In this document: piece by piece, positions 43,608 to 51,530 of the stretch
Layout: each line of letters starts with the position of its first letter
Position numbering within the stretch: position 1 is the stretch's first letter
Origin: Sabulibacter ruber
GTDB lineage: Bacteria > Bacteroidota > Bacteroidia > Cytophagales > Hymenobacteraceae
Assembly (NCBI RefSeq): GCF_017355955.1
Contig: NZ_JAFFID010000002.1
Location: 496,001 to 560,000, forward strand
Length of the DNA stretch: 64,000 nt
Direction of reading: 5' to 3'
Position numbers and translations under genes: made by a program
The notes under the pieces: generated by a model
Seen by the model: only the letters and a program-made list of their open reading frames with translations
Database searches by the model: none
Told to the model about the DNA's origin: nothing

Positions 43608-43653
43608 AAGCCGTTTCGGGGCTGTTTTCTATAAAACAGTCTTGAAACGGCTT
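43608..43653 (+). repeat. Oriented palindrome family A, copy after dacB
   Basis: AAGCCGTTTC (43608-43617) pairs with GAAACGGCTT (43644-43653), and the inner CTGTTTT/AAAACAG pair encloses CTAT. One of the clearest copies. Confidence 0.85.
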
Positions 43654-43715
43654 ATGTGTATTCATGTGTTCTGAAAGTCAGTATACAGAGAGCTTTGGAC
43701 CAGGTTCTCAAGCCC

Positions 43716-43846
43716 TCGCTCGCCTCTGGCGAGTGTGAGTCATCGGGTGGCGTCTCGCCGCCCTGCGGGCTGTTAATCAAATGTCAAGTAGTGGTTTCCT
43801 GTGGCCAGAGGCCACAGAATAGCTTACACTCGCCAGAGGCGAGCGA
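43716..43846. repeat. REPIN-like inverted repeat, family J
   Basis: Arms 43716-43738 and 43824-43846 (TCGCTCGCCTCTGGCGAG and its inverse) match at 22 of 23 bases; each contains its own hairpin. Three small palindromes lie between, including GTGGCCAGAGGCCAC (43801-43815). With the two family-A copies this fills 43575-44003. Confidence 0.8.
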
Positions 43847-43935
43847 AGGAATGCGGGAGCGGGCCAGACTACTGCAGAGACTTTCGTTTAGCAAATACAC
43901 AGCTTGGGAAAGCTTTCTCCTTTAAACAAAAAAGT

Positions 43936-43981
43936 GCCTCGTTTTCGGCCTGTTCTGTGGGAATCAGGGCGAAAACGAGGC
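43936..43981 (+). repeat. Oriented palindrome family A, copy before the NlpC gene stop
   Basis: GCCTCGTTTTCG (43936-43947) pairs perfectly with CGAAAACGAGGC (43970-43981). Confidence 0.8.
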
Positions 43982-44003
43982 GCTTGTCTTATGATGGATC
44001 TGC

Positions 44004-45209
44004 TTACTGGAAAAGCGAGGCTGTTCTCAGGTCTATAAGAGTGGCCTGCGGGGAGATGCGTTTGGCTCTTAGGAAACGCTTCAGTTCGGAGGCATCGTGG
44101 TTGGGGGCGGCGGGGTCCATGCTGTTGATGCGCACGCGGCCGGCCGAGTGGATGAACTCGTTGTTGCCGATCCACATGCCTACGTGCACCACGCGCTCGG
44201 GCTTGCCGTCTTTGGCCGGTGACCCGAAGAACAATAGATCGCCGGGTTTCAGGTTCTGGAAGCCGCTTTGGGTGTCAATCAGCTCACCGATATGGACTTG
44301 CTGGGAGGCATCGCGTGGCAATACCAGGCCGTTCATGAAGTACACGGTCTTGGTGAAGCCGCTGCAATCAACACCTTTAAAAGACGTACCGCCCCAGAGG
44401 TAAGGCAGGCCCAGCAGGCGCTTGGAAGTTTCCACCAGGTTCTGCTCAGTAGGTTGGCGAGTAGAGGCCCATTTGTTGTATTTCTCCACTTCGGGAGCAG
44501 AAACAAAGCCGGTGCGGCCATCAGGGAAAGCCACTTCGTAGAAGCCTTTGGTCTGGGTTTTCAGCACCAGTACATCGCCGTACACCAGGTCAGACACAGT
44601 AGCGCCTTTGGTGTCCGGGGTGGCGTAGGCAAAGCCGTAGGGATTGGTATAGAGCAGCTTTTCGCCTTTCTGCCAGGCGGTAAATGCGGTTTGGTCCATC
44701 AGTTTGATGCCGCTGCCGTCTACCCACGCCAGGTACTGATCCGGGGTTTGCACCAGGTACCAGCCGCTTTTCTGTTTCCAGACCCGCAGGGGAGTACCCA
44801 TGGTGGCCTGGGTAGCCAGTTCGGCGGGGTGCTTGGGCTCAGACCGAAGATTCGCGACAGACAACGTCACTACTGCATAATGATTCCCGTTCAGCTCCGC
44901 CTGCGGCAGCACCTGAATGCTGTCCTGGTACGTGATGCCGGCAGAGCGCAGTCGTTCCAGTAAGGCGGCTTTGGCGGCAGGTAAGTTGGTTTCGCCGGTG
45001 AGTACGTTGCTGTAAGCCTTCACGTCAAATAAAGCTACCCGTTTGTCTGGGGCAAACTGTTTACGTACTTCGTCAATGTGCGGCGTGTACTCTGAAGGAG
45101 CCTGTGACGCCACTGCCTTCGCGACAGCCACCACCTCGGGCGAGGGTTTGGAGCTGGAGCAGGCCGCCAGAAAACCCAATAGGAGGAGGAAAGGAAAATT
45201 CTTTTTCAT
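44004..45209 (-). CDS. SH3-domain NlpC/P60 cysteine peptidase, lipoprotein
   Basis: A 401-residue cell-wall hydrolase anchored by a lipid at Cys17 (LGFLAACSSS). Two SH3b-like regions (LSVANLRSEPKHPAELATQA at 117-136, then about 190-245) precede the NlpC/P60 domain: LGLPYLWGGTSFKGVDCSGF with catalytic Cys282, then KPGDLLFFG and RVVHVGMWIG with His342. EFIHSAGRVRINS supplies the third polar residue. The arrangement matches YkfC-like gamma-D-Glu-diaminopimelate endopeptidases that process muropeptides. The frame is open to 45344, but MKKNFPFLLLLGFLAAC at 45209 gives the signal peptide. Confidence 0.91.
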   Translation of the reverse strand: MKKNFPFLLLLGFLAACSSSKPSPEVVAVAKAVASQAPSEYTPHIDEVRKQFAPDKRVALFDVKAYSNVLTGETNLPAAKAALLERLRSAGITYQDSIQVLPQAELNGNHYAVVTLSVANLRSEPKHPAELATQATMGTPLRVWKQKSGWYLVQTPDQYLAWVDGSGIKLMDQTAFTAWQKGEKLLYTNPYGFAYATPDTKGATVSDLVYGDVLVLKTQTKGFYEVAFPDGRTGFVSAPEVEKYNKWASTRQPTEQNLVETSKRLLGLPYLWGGTSFKGVDCSGFTKTVYFMNGLVLPRDASQQVHIGELIDTQSGFQNLKPGDLLFFGSPAKDGKPERVVHVGMWIGNNEFIHSAGRVRINSMDPAAPNHDASELKRFLRAKRISPQATLIDLRTASLFQ

Positions 45210-45391
45210 GGGAGATTTGTCTGTGGGCGAAATATAGGTTTTTTCCTTTAAACCCGAACAGGCAGAACGCACAACTCGTTCCGGATGCCTGTCTTTATAC
45301 AGGCAAATTCCAGTTCTTTTCTTTTTCAGGCCTGTTTTAGCCAAAGTAGCCCAAAATCAGCAGGCTCTCCTTAGTGGTAGGAGAAGACTTT

Positions 45392-45427
45392 GTTTTAAGC
45401 CTCTTTTCTGCAAAGTGGAGCCTAAAC
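45392..45427 (+). repeat. Oriented palindrome family A, copy upstream of the GNAT gene
   Basis: GTTTTAAGCCTC on the left and GGAGCCTAAAC on the right flank TTTTCTGCAAAG. It ends 16 bp before the GNAT minus-7 box; a weaker copy lies at about 45328-45362. Confidence 0.6.
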
Positions 45428-45442
45428 GCAAGGTGGTTTCAG

Positions 45443-45450
45443 TATCTTTG
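45443..45450 (+). promoter_or_regulatory. GNAT gene minus-7 box (TATCTTTG)
   Basis: Perfect TAnnTTTG, 21 bp before the ATG at 45472, giving a leader of about 15 nt. Confidence 0.7.
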
Positions 45451-45471
45451 CCCGCTAGTACTTTCAAAATT

Positions 45472-45951
45472 ATGACTACCGCTTCTACACCCGCAACCGT
45501 TTCCATCATTGACTATACTCCCGTTCATGCCGCTAAATTCCGTGAGCTGAACCAAGCCTGGATTGAGCGCTACTTTGAGATGGAGGAACTGGACTTCAAA
45601 TCTTTGGGCGACCCAGACGGCTACATCATTGCCAAAGGCGGGCACATTTTCATGGCCGAGTACAACGGCGAGATTGTGGGTACCTGCGCCCTGATCAAAG
45701 TAGACGACCAGACCTATGAACTGGCCAAGATGGCCGTGACCGATAAGGCCCAAGGCCTTAAAATTGGTAAGCGCCTGGGCGAGGCCGCCATCCAGAAAGC
45801 CCGGGAACTGGGAGCCTCCACGCTCATGCTGCTCTCAAACCGCAAACTGGAAACGGCGCTGCACCTGTACCACAAATTAGGATTTGTGGAAGTGCCCGAC
45901 GAACTTAAGGAGTACAAACGCGCCGACATCAAAATGGAGATGGCGCTGTAA
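45472..45951 (+). CDS. GNAT-family N-acetyltransferase
   Basis: A 159-residue acetyl-CoA-dependent acyltransferase. Motif A is ELAKMAVTDKAQGLKIGKRL, with the Q-x-x-x-x-G loop at residues 94-99. Motif B is STLMLLSNRKLETALHLYHK, followed by LGFVEVPDE. The target (amino acid, peptide or antibiotic) is not readable. The ATG at 45472 is downstream of a clear promoter; the open frame to 45415 lies upstream of it. It is 31 bp ahead of the TonB-dependent receptor gene and may share its transcript. Confidence 0.88.
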   Translation: MTTASTPATVSIIDYTPVHAAKFRELNQAWIERYFEMEELDFKSLGDPDGYIIAKGGHIFMAEYNGEIVGTCALIKVDDQTYELAKMAVTDKAQGLKIGKRLGEAAIQKARELGASTLMLLSNRKLETALHLYHKLGFVEVPDELKEYKRADIKMEMAL

Positions 45952-45982
45952 TTAAGATCCCCTACTTTTTATCTCATTTTTC

Positions 45983-48388
45983 ATGAAATCTTATCTTGCT
46001 CTGCTGCTGATAGCGTTGCCCTGGGCGGCATCGGCGCAGAGGGTTTCCGTACAGGACCGGGCCAATCTTCAGCCCTTGGTTGGAGTGCGGGTTGTGCCCG
46101 TACAGGGCGGCGGCACCGTGCTCACCGATGCCAAAGGCCGGTTCAATGTGCAGGAGTTCAGACCCACCGACAGCCTCCGCTTTGAACGCGCCGATTACCA
46201 GCCCCGCACCGTGGCCGTGAACCAATTGGAACGCCTGCATTACCGGGTGTTGCTCACTGAGCGTAGTTACTCGCTGGAGGAAGTGGTGGTCTCGGCCAGT
46301 AAATTTGAGGAGAAGCGTGCCGATGTGCCGCAGCAATTTCAGGTGCTGAAAGCGCGGGAACTGGCCTTCCAGAACAACCAGACCTCCGCCGATGTCCTGC
46401 AGCAAACGGGTCAGGTGCTGGTGCAGAAAAGCCAGGCGGGCGGCGGCAGTCCCATCCTGCGCGGCTTTGAGGCGAACAAGGTCTTGATGGTGATAGACGG
46501 CGTGCGCCTCAACAACGCCATATACCGCGGCGGTCACCTGCAGAACGTGATCACGGTAGACAATGCTTCTTTGGAGAAAGTGGAGATGGTGTTTGGCCCC
46601 GGCTCAGTGGTGTATGGCTCCGATGCCCTGGGCGGCGTCATCCATTTCTACACCAAAAACCCCGTCTTAGCCGATAGCGCCGGAGTGCGCGTGACCGGCG
46701 GCGCTTTCACCCGCTACGCTACCGCCAACAAAGAAAAGACCGGTCACGTGGATTTCTCCGTGGGCGGACGCAAGTGGGGCAGTTTCACCAGCTTCACTTA
46801 CTCAGACTTCGGGGATCTTCGCCAGGGCAAGAACCGCAATCCGTTTTACGGCACCTGGGGGCTTCGGCCTTACTATGCCCAACGCATCAATGGCGAGGAC
46901 GTGATGGTGCCCAATGAGAACATCAACGTGCAGAAATTCACCGGCTACAAACAGTACGATGTGCTGCAGAAAGTGCTTTTCCAGCCCTCGGCTAAGACCG
47001 CGCACCTGCTCAACCTACAGTTTTCCACCTCTTCAGACATTCCGCGCTACGACCGCCTCACCGAGGTAGATGCCCAGGGCCGCCTGAACCACGGCGAGTG
47101 GTATTACGGTCCGCAGGAGCGCTGGCTGGCCGCCTACACGTTCACCACCAAAGGTCGGGGCTGGTTGGAAAACCTACGCGTGACCGCCGCTTACCAGAGC
47201 GTGGAGGAAAGTCGCCATAACCGCCGCTTCAACCGCGGTCCGCTGCAGAACCGCCTGGAACACGTGGATGTCTACACCCTCAACGCAGATGCCAGCCGGA
47301 TCTTAGGCGAGCACGAACTCCGCTACGGCCTGGAGGGAACCTACAATGAGGTCTCCTCCCGCGCCTACGGCACTAACCTGACTACCGGCGAGCGTTCGCC
47401 CCTGGATACCCGTTACCCCGGTGGCGGCTCAGACATGCGCACCGCCGCTGCTTATTTCACGCACACCTGGGAGATTACGCCGCAATGGATTTTCTCTGAT
47501 GGGTTCCGCCTGAGCCGGGTAGAGCTGAACGCCGATTTCTCCCAGGACAAAACCTTTTTTCCGTTTCCGTTTGATGACGTAACGCAGAAGAATACTGCCC
47601 TGAACGGCAACCTGGGCCTGGTGTACCAACCGGGCCGTGACTGGCGTTTTGCCGCTGTGGCCTCCTCGGGGTTCCGGGCACCCAACGTAGATGACCTGGC
47701 AAAGGTGTTCGAATCGGTGGCCGGTCAGTTGGTGGTGCCCAATCCTACTCTTAAGCCGGAGTACACCTACAACGCGGAGCTATCCATCGGGAAGACCATT
47801 GCGCAAGCCGTGCGGGTGGAAGGCGTTGGGTTCTACACCTGGTACCGCGATGCCATCACCACGCAGCCGTTCACGTACCTTGGCCAGAGCGAAGTAGAGT
47901 ACAACGGACAACTAAGCCGCGTAGTAGCGAACGTGAACGCGAACAAAGCCTACGTCTACGGCATCAGCGGAACACTTTCCGCCGATGTGACCCAGGCCTT
48001 CCGTCTGGCTTCCACGCTCACTTGCACCTACGGCCGCATTAAAGCTGAAACCGGCGAGACCCCGCTGGACCACATACCGCCGGTTTTCGGTAAAACCAGC
48101 CTGTTTTTGACTTTGCCTAAGTTCCGTTCTGAGTTCTTCGTGCAGTACAACGGCTGGAAACACCTGGAAGACTACAACCCCGTGGGCGAGGACAACCTGC
48201 AGTACGCCACCCCGCAGGGCGTGCCCACCTGGTACACCCTCAACCTGAGAACCGCTTACCAGTTGCACCCCAGAGTGCAGGTGCAGGCTGCTTTAGAGAA
48301 TATCTTGGACAAGTTCTACCGCGTCTATGCCTCGGGCGTAAGCGCTTCCGGCCGCAATTTTATGCTGACGTTGCGAGGGAATTTTTAG
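45983..48388 (+). CDS. TonB-dependent outer-membrane receptor
   Basis: An 801-residue receptor with a signal peptide (MKSYLALLLIALPWAASAQ). It has a CarboxypepD-like N-terminal segment (NLQPLVGVRVVPVQGGGTVL, then LTDAKGRFNVQEF). The plug follows (SLEEVVVSASKFEEKRADVP, then GSPILRGFEANKVLMVIDGV, then VEMVFGPGSVVYGSDALGGV). The barrel ends in NFMLTLRGNF, with the usual C-terminal Phe. LRGFEANKVLMVIDGVRLNN and the absence of a SusD partner argue for an iron/haem or vitamin receptor rather than a glycan SusC. Barrel strands include FYTWYRDAITTQPF. Substrate unknown. The short GNAT gene precedes it. Confidence 0.92.
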   Translation: MKSYLALLLIALPWAASAQRVSVQDRANLQPLVGVRVVPVQGGGTVLTDAKGRFNVQEFRPTDSLRFERADYQPRTVAVNQLERLHYRVLLTERSYSLEEVVVSASKFEEKRADVPQQFQVLKARELAFQNNQTSADVLQQTGQVLVQKSQAGGGSPILRGFEANKVLMVIDGVRLNNAIYRGGHLQNVITVDNASLEKVEMVFGPGSVVYGSDALGGVIHFYTKNPVLADSAGVRVTGGAFTRYATANKEKTGHVDFSVGGRKWGSFTSFTYSDFGDLRQGKNRNPFYGTWGLRPYYAQRINGEDVMVPNENINVQKFTGYKQYDVLQKVLFQPSAKTAHLLNLQFSTSSDIPRYDRLTEVDAQGRLNHGEWYYGPQERWLAAYTFTTKGRGWLENLRVTAAYQSVEESRHNRRFNRGPLQNRLEHVDVYTLNADASRILGEHELRYGLEGTYNEVSSRAYGTNLTTGERSPLDTRYPGGGSDMRTAAAYFTHTWEITPQWIFSDGFRLSRVELNADFSQDKTFFPFPFDDVTQKNTALNGNLGLVYQPGRDWRFAAVASSGFRAPNVDDLAKVFESVAGQLVVPNPTLKPEYTYNAELSIGKTIAQAVRVEGVGFYTWYRDAITTQPFTYLGQSEVEYNGQLSRVVANVNANKAYVYGISGTLSADVTQAFRLASTLTCTYGRIKAETGETPLDHIPPVFGKTSLFLTLPKFRSEFFVQYNGWKHLEDYNPVGEDNLQYATPQGVPTWYTLNLRTAYQLHPRVQVQAALENILDKFYRVYASGVSASGRNFMLTLRGNF

Positions 48389-48467
48389 ATTGATTTCTCT
48401 TAAAAACAGAACCGCTGTTTAAAGCTTGGTTATTTAAAAGGAGCCCATAAACGGAAATCGGTTGTGT

Positions 48468-48548
48468 AGACCTCACAGGTTTTGAAAACCTGTGAGGTCT
48501 TTTGCTTTTGGAGGAGACACTCATAGGAGCTTCGCACATTACGAGGTC
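48468..48548. repeat. Palindrome plus family-C unit (second copy of the 11161 element)
   Basis: AGACCTCACAGGTTTT and its mirror form a perfect palindrome (48468-48500). A 35-base segment (48514-48548) differs from the family-C arm of 11161-11342 at four positions. The two parts of that element therefore recur together here in a different order. Confidence 0.75.
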
Positions 48549-48563
48549 AATACCCACTTCTAC

Positions 48564-48652
48564 TGTCATCTTGGAAAGATCTTGTGAGCGAACGGTAATA
48601 GCGCTTGAGCAATGCTTCCCTAGTTAGCTCACAAGATTCTTTCAGGATGACA
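48564..48652. repeat. REPIN-like inverted repeat, family B, copy 2
   Basis: TGTCATCTTGGAAAGATC opens the left arm (48564-48589); the right arm (48627-48652) is the inverse with three mismatches. Matches the element at 37218-37308 in arm sequence and length. Confidence 0.8.
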
Positions 48653-48681
48653 AAAAAAGAGGGGGCTGTACAATATGGCAA

Positions 48682-48743
48682 AAGCGAATCCCCTGTTTTT
48701 TGTCTGCTTTCTGAGAAACAGATCAAAAACAGGGGATTCGCTT
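48682..48743 (+). repeat. Oriented palindrome family A, longest stem
   Basis: Perfect 19-bp outer arms (48682-48700 and 48725-48743) with inner TCTG/CAGA and TTTC/GAAA pairs. With the two elements above it fills 48389-48774. Confidence 0.85.
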
Positions 48744-48774
48744 ATCTATAAGGGGAGGCAATTTAGTAGAAAAT

Positions 48775-49164
48775 TTACCACTTGTAAATCTGGTAAAGCG
48801 TTGCTGCTAAGCCCAGCAGGAAGACACTCCAGTAAAACAACTTCCATCCCGTTCCTGTTGGGTACACTTTCCCTTGGTAGTAGGCCACTTGTATAGATTG
48901 CCCTTTTCGGTAAAGAGGAATGCTGGCCCTTACTTCCAGCTCTTGCTCTATTAACTGGTGGTTATCTGAGTGGAATTGAACAATTGGGGAATACATGTAG
49001 CTGATACTACCTGTGTTAAACCTCCACCCACCTTCTAACTTAATGATAGTGCCTACAGCGTGAAACCCGTACTTGGCACATCTATGGTCAAGATAGATGA
49101 AAAATAAGCCTACTCCTAAAAAACTAAGACTGACTACTAAAGGGATAAAGGTGAAAAGGTCCAA
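48775..49164 (-). CDS. DUF3592-like small membrane protein
   Basis: A 129-residue protein with one membrane helix at each end (FTFIPLVVSLSFLGVGLFFI and LFYWSVFLLGLAATLYQIY). The soluble part between them contains AVGTIIKLEGGW, YSPIVQFHSDNHQLIEQELE and YRKGQSIQVAYYQGKVYP. This matches the DUF3592 pattern (helix, beta-rich module, G-x-x-V-x-V-x-Y-x, helix). Role unknown. It starts 11 bp downstream of the M28 peptidase stop on the same strand, so the two are probably co-transcribed. Confidence 0.72.
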   Translation of the reverse strand: MDLFTFIPLVVSLSFLGVGLFFIYLDHRCAKYGFHAVGTIIKLEGGWRFNTGSISYMYSPIVQFHSDNHQLIEQELEVRASIPLYRKGQSIQVAYYQGKVYPTGTGWKLFYWSVFLLGLAATLYQIYKW

Positions 49165-49175
49165 CGTGGTATAGA

Positions 49176-50468
49176 TTACTGCACCTGCGTCTTGTCTACG
49201 CGCTTAGGAGTTTTCTTGCCTTGCACGAAGTCTTTGGCACCCATGGCAATGGCTTTGATCATGTTGGTCATGTGGGCCATGTCAAGGCTTTCTACCTCAT
49301 CATCCACGGAGTGGTAGAGCTTGTCTTTGTCAATCTGCACCGAGGAAATGGTATGGGCCGGAACGCCTAAACGGGCCAGCGTGGCGTTATCTGAGCGGTA
49401 GAACAGGTTCTGCGACGGATACGGGTCTGGGTGAAAGCTGTACGGCGTACCTTTCACGGCTTGCTGCAACAGCGTACCGAAATCAGATTTCTCAAAACCG
49501 GTGATGTAGGCGCTGTTCGGGCCGAACTTGGAGCCTTTGCCAATCATCTCGATGTTGAACATGGCCACAATCTCATCGGGGTTCAGTTGCTGAGAGAAGT
49601 GCTGGGAGCCGTAACCACCAATTTCCTCGGCGGTGAAGGCCACAAAGAGGAGCGTGCGCTCAGGCTTGGCTTGTTTCTTAAAGTGCTTGGCCAGGGTGAT
49701 TACCGCGGTAGTGCCAGAGGCATCGTCATCGGCGCCATTGGCAATAGAGTCGCCGGCTACGGGTTGCATGGTGCCAATGTGGTCATAATGGCCGGAGAAC
49801 ACGATGTACTCGTCTGTACGATTGCCGGGGATCATGCCGGCTACGTTGGCCAAGGGAAGCTCCTCTACGTCATTCTTGATCTCAATATCAAAGGAAGTAA
49901 CCTGCGTAAGCGGAGACAAGACGAAGATTTTGGTGTTGCCTTTGCCCAGTTCCGTCACCGGGGCAGATTGCTTGAAGTACCCGGCGTAGCGGTTAAACAT
50001 CTCCTGGTGCTTGGGGTGGATGATCACCAAGGCGTCTTTCTCTACCCGACGGGCCTTGTTGATACCCTGCCGGAAATCATCGTTCTCACCAATGAAAATA
50101 GGCTGAGGCGCTTTTTCCTCCCATTCCACTTTGCGGTGCACCGTGCTGAAGAAGAACTCCTCAGGCTTCAGGCGGCTACCGTTGATCTCAATATCGGCTT
50201 TGCTGGGCTTCAGGGTGAATACCTTGAACTCCTGCTTGAAATCAGTGTCACCGGCCAAGGGCTGCAAGCCAATCTGCTTGAACTCGTTGGAGATGAAATC
50301 GGCGGCTTTCTCCACGCCCGGCGTGAAGGTTTTGCGGCCCATCATATCATCGGCGGCCAGGGTGCGGATGATGCGCTCCACGTCTTTCTGCTGGATGTCT
50401 TTTTGCGCAAAGACTCCGGTAAACGGCAGGAGGGAGAGGCAAAGGGTAAGCGTCTTTTTATAGATCAT
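49176..50468 (-). CDS. Secreted M28-family zinc peptidase
   Basis: A 430-residue exported aminopeptidase-like enzyme with a signal peptide (KKTLTLCLSLLPFTGVFA). The two-zinc site is His230 in GHYDHIG, the bridging Asp in NGADDDASGTTAV (about 247), Glu281/282 in FTAEEIGGYGSQ, then an Asp in NIEMIG and a C-terminal His in KLYHSVDDEVES. All metal ligands are present. A PA-like insert is predicted at about residues 95-205. It probably degrades peptides in the periplasm or outside. Confidence 0.92.
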   Translation of the reverse strand: MIYKKTLTLCLSLLPFTGVFAQKDIQQKDVERIIRTLAADDMMGRKTFTPGVEKAADFISNEFKQIGLQPLAGDTDFKQEFKVFTLKPSKADIEINGSRLKPEEFFFSTVHRKVEWEEKAPQPIFIGENDDFRQGINKARRVEKDALVIIHPKHQEMFNRYAGYFKQSAPVTELGKGNTKIFVLSPLTQVTSFDIEIKNDVEELPLANVAGMIPGNRTDEYIVFSGHYDHIGTMQPVAGDSIANGADDDASGTTAVITLAKHFKKQAKPERTLLFVAFTAEEIGGYGSQHFSQQLNPDEIVAMFNIEMIGKGSKFGPNSAYITGFEKSDFGTLLQQAVKGTPYSFHPDPYPSQNLFYRSDNATLARLGVPAHTISSVQIDKDKLYHSVDDEVESLDMAHMTNMIKAIAMGAKDFVQGKKTPKRVDKTQVQ

Positions 50469-51078
50469 GGTCTGAGGTGGGTAAGTGGATTCGTGGGAAA
50501 GTGAGTAAATATAGCGTCTTCTATATAAAACAACCTATTAGTCCAGCTTTAATGGTTTTTCTTACAAGGGCTTTTGCATAAGAAAAGCCAGACGAGCAGG
50601 ATAACCCATTCAAGGCTTCGAACAAAATGGTTTGTTTTAGAAGCTTTCTACGAAAAATAGCCCTAAAACAGATAGCCGTTTTACAGAAGAGAAGCCTTGA
50701 ACAACCCCCGTCAAAGGCATACTCTGTGAGAGAACCGCAACTAATACTTTCCCAAGAATGGCTTGCGGTAAATACTAGGCAATTGACCCTAGTACTATTG
50801 AGAAGTTCATGGGAAAGCCAATTTAGAAGTGTCCTGTGAATGAGCGCGTTTTCTTCTGGAAATTAAACCTTCTATATACCAATTGAAGTATATAGCGCTG
50901 CTGTGATGTAGTTTCTTGGAATCTGCTCTTTTGAAAATAATGGTAGAAAATTCAGAAAGGAGTGCAACCATTCGGGCTTATTTGCGATAAAATGGATTCG
51001 CCGGGTTACGAGGAAGGCTTGCCGAGCTCACTGCCTGGAACGAGAAAATGAACTGAACATCATAAATTATTTACAACT
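50469..51078. other. 610-bp intergenic region without a recognisable gene
   Basis: It holds a family-A palindrome (50633-50670) and a short hairpin with TACTAGG and CCTAGTA (about 50774-50797). An open frame at 50627-50839 overlaps the palindrome and has no coding character. No perfect minus-7 box is seen for the gene at 51079. Confidence 0.6.
50633..50670 (+). repeat. Oriented palindrome family A, copy upstream of the M28 gene
   Basis: TGTTTTAG (50633-50640) pairs with CTAAAACA (50663-50670) around AAGCTTTCTACGAAAAATAG. Confidence 0.65.
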
Positions 51079-51405
51079 ATGGAAAATCAACAGCCATCTG
51101 CTGCATCTCAGGATGCAACTTCTTACTCACAAGATTCAAACACCGGATCATCTGCCAACCAAGGTAAAGGCGGGCTTGTAGGCTCTATCACCAGCGGCGT
51201 GAAAAACATCCAAATGCCACAAGCGGTGAAAAACCTTGGTTCTACTGTGGGCCGTTCTTACAACAGCATGAGCACTACTCAGAAAGTATTGGGTGGCGCA
51301 GCATTGCTGGGAGCTACTTACTGGGTGGCCAACAACCAAGGCTGGATTGGCGGACAATCTAAAGTTGGCAAAAAATCTAAGGGTTCTAGCACTCAGAATT
51401 CTTAA
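51079..51405 (+). CDS. Small hypothetical protein with a single hydrophobic segment
   Basis: A 108-residue protein whose ends are rich in Ser, Gln and Asn (low complexity, probably disordered). The middle has GGLVGSITSGVKNIQMPQAV and KNLGSTVGRSYNSMSTTQKV, and then a hydrophobic stretch VLGGAALLGATYWVANNQGW. It ends with basic KVGKKSKGSS. No domain is recognised. The codon use is even and AT-leaning compared with its neighbours. A strong bidirectional terminator follows (51481-51520). Confidence 0.6.
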   Translation: MENQQPSAASQDATSYSQDSNTGSSANQGKGGLVGSITSGVKNIQMPQAVKNLGSTVGRSYNSMSTTQKVLGGAALLGATYWVANNQGWIGGQSKVGKKSKGSSTQNS

Positions 51406-51480
51406 TTGAAAACAGTTTTAGAAACGGATTCTTGCCAGGAAATGTAGTTGCAAGATTCTAGTAAGACTGTCTCTAAACAA

Positions 51481-51520
51481 ACAGAAAGGCCGAGCATGTG
51501 TACGTGCTCGGCCTTTCTGT
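51481..51520. terminator. Bidirectional terminator between convergent genes
   Basis: ACAGAAAGGCCGAGCA (51481-51496) pairs perfectly with TGCTCGGCCTTTCTGT (51505-51520); the loop is 8 nt. Confidence 0.85.
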
Positions 51521-51530
51521 TTGGTAACGG

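Noticed and set aside
49431..50504. 357-codon open frame antisense to the M28 peptidase
   Set aside because: No motif, overlaps a complete peptidase with all zinc ligands.
50627..50839. 70-codon open frame on the plus strand
   Set aside because: Begins in a family-A palindrome and lacks coding character or a promoter.
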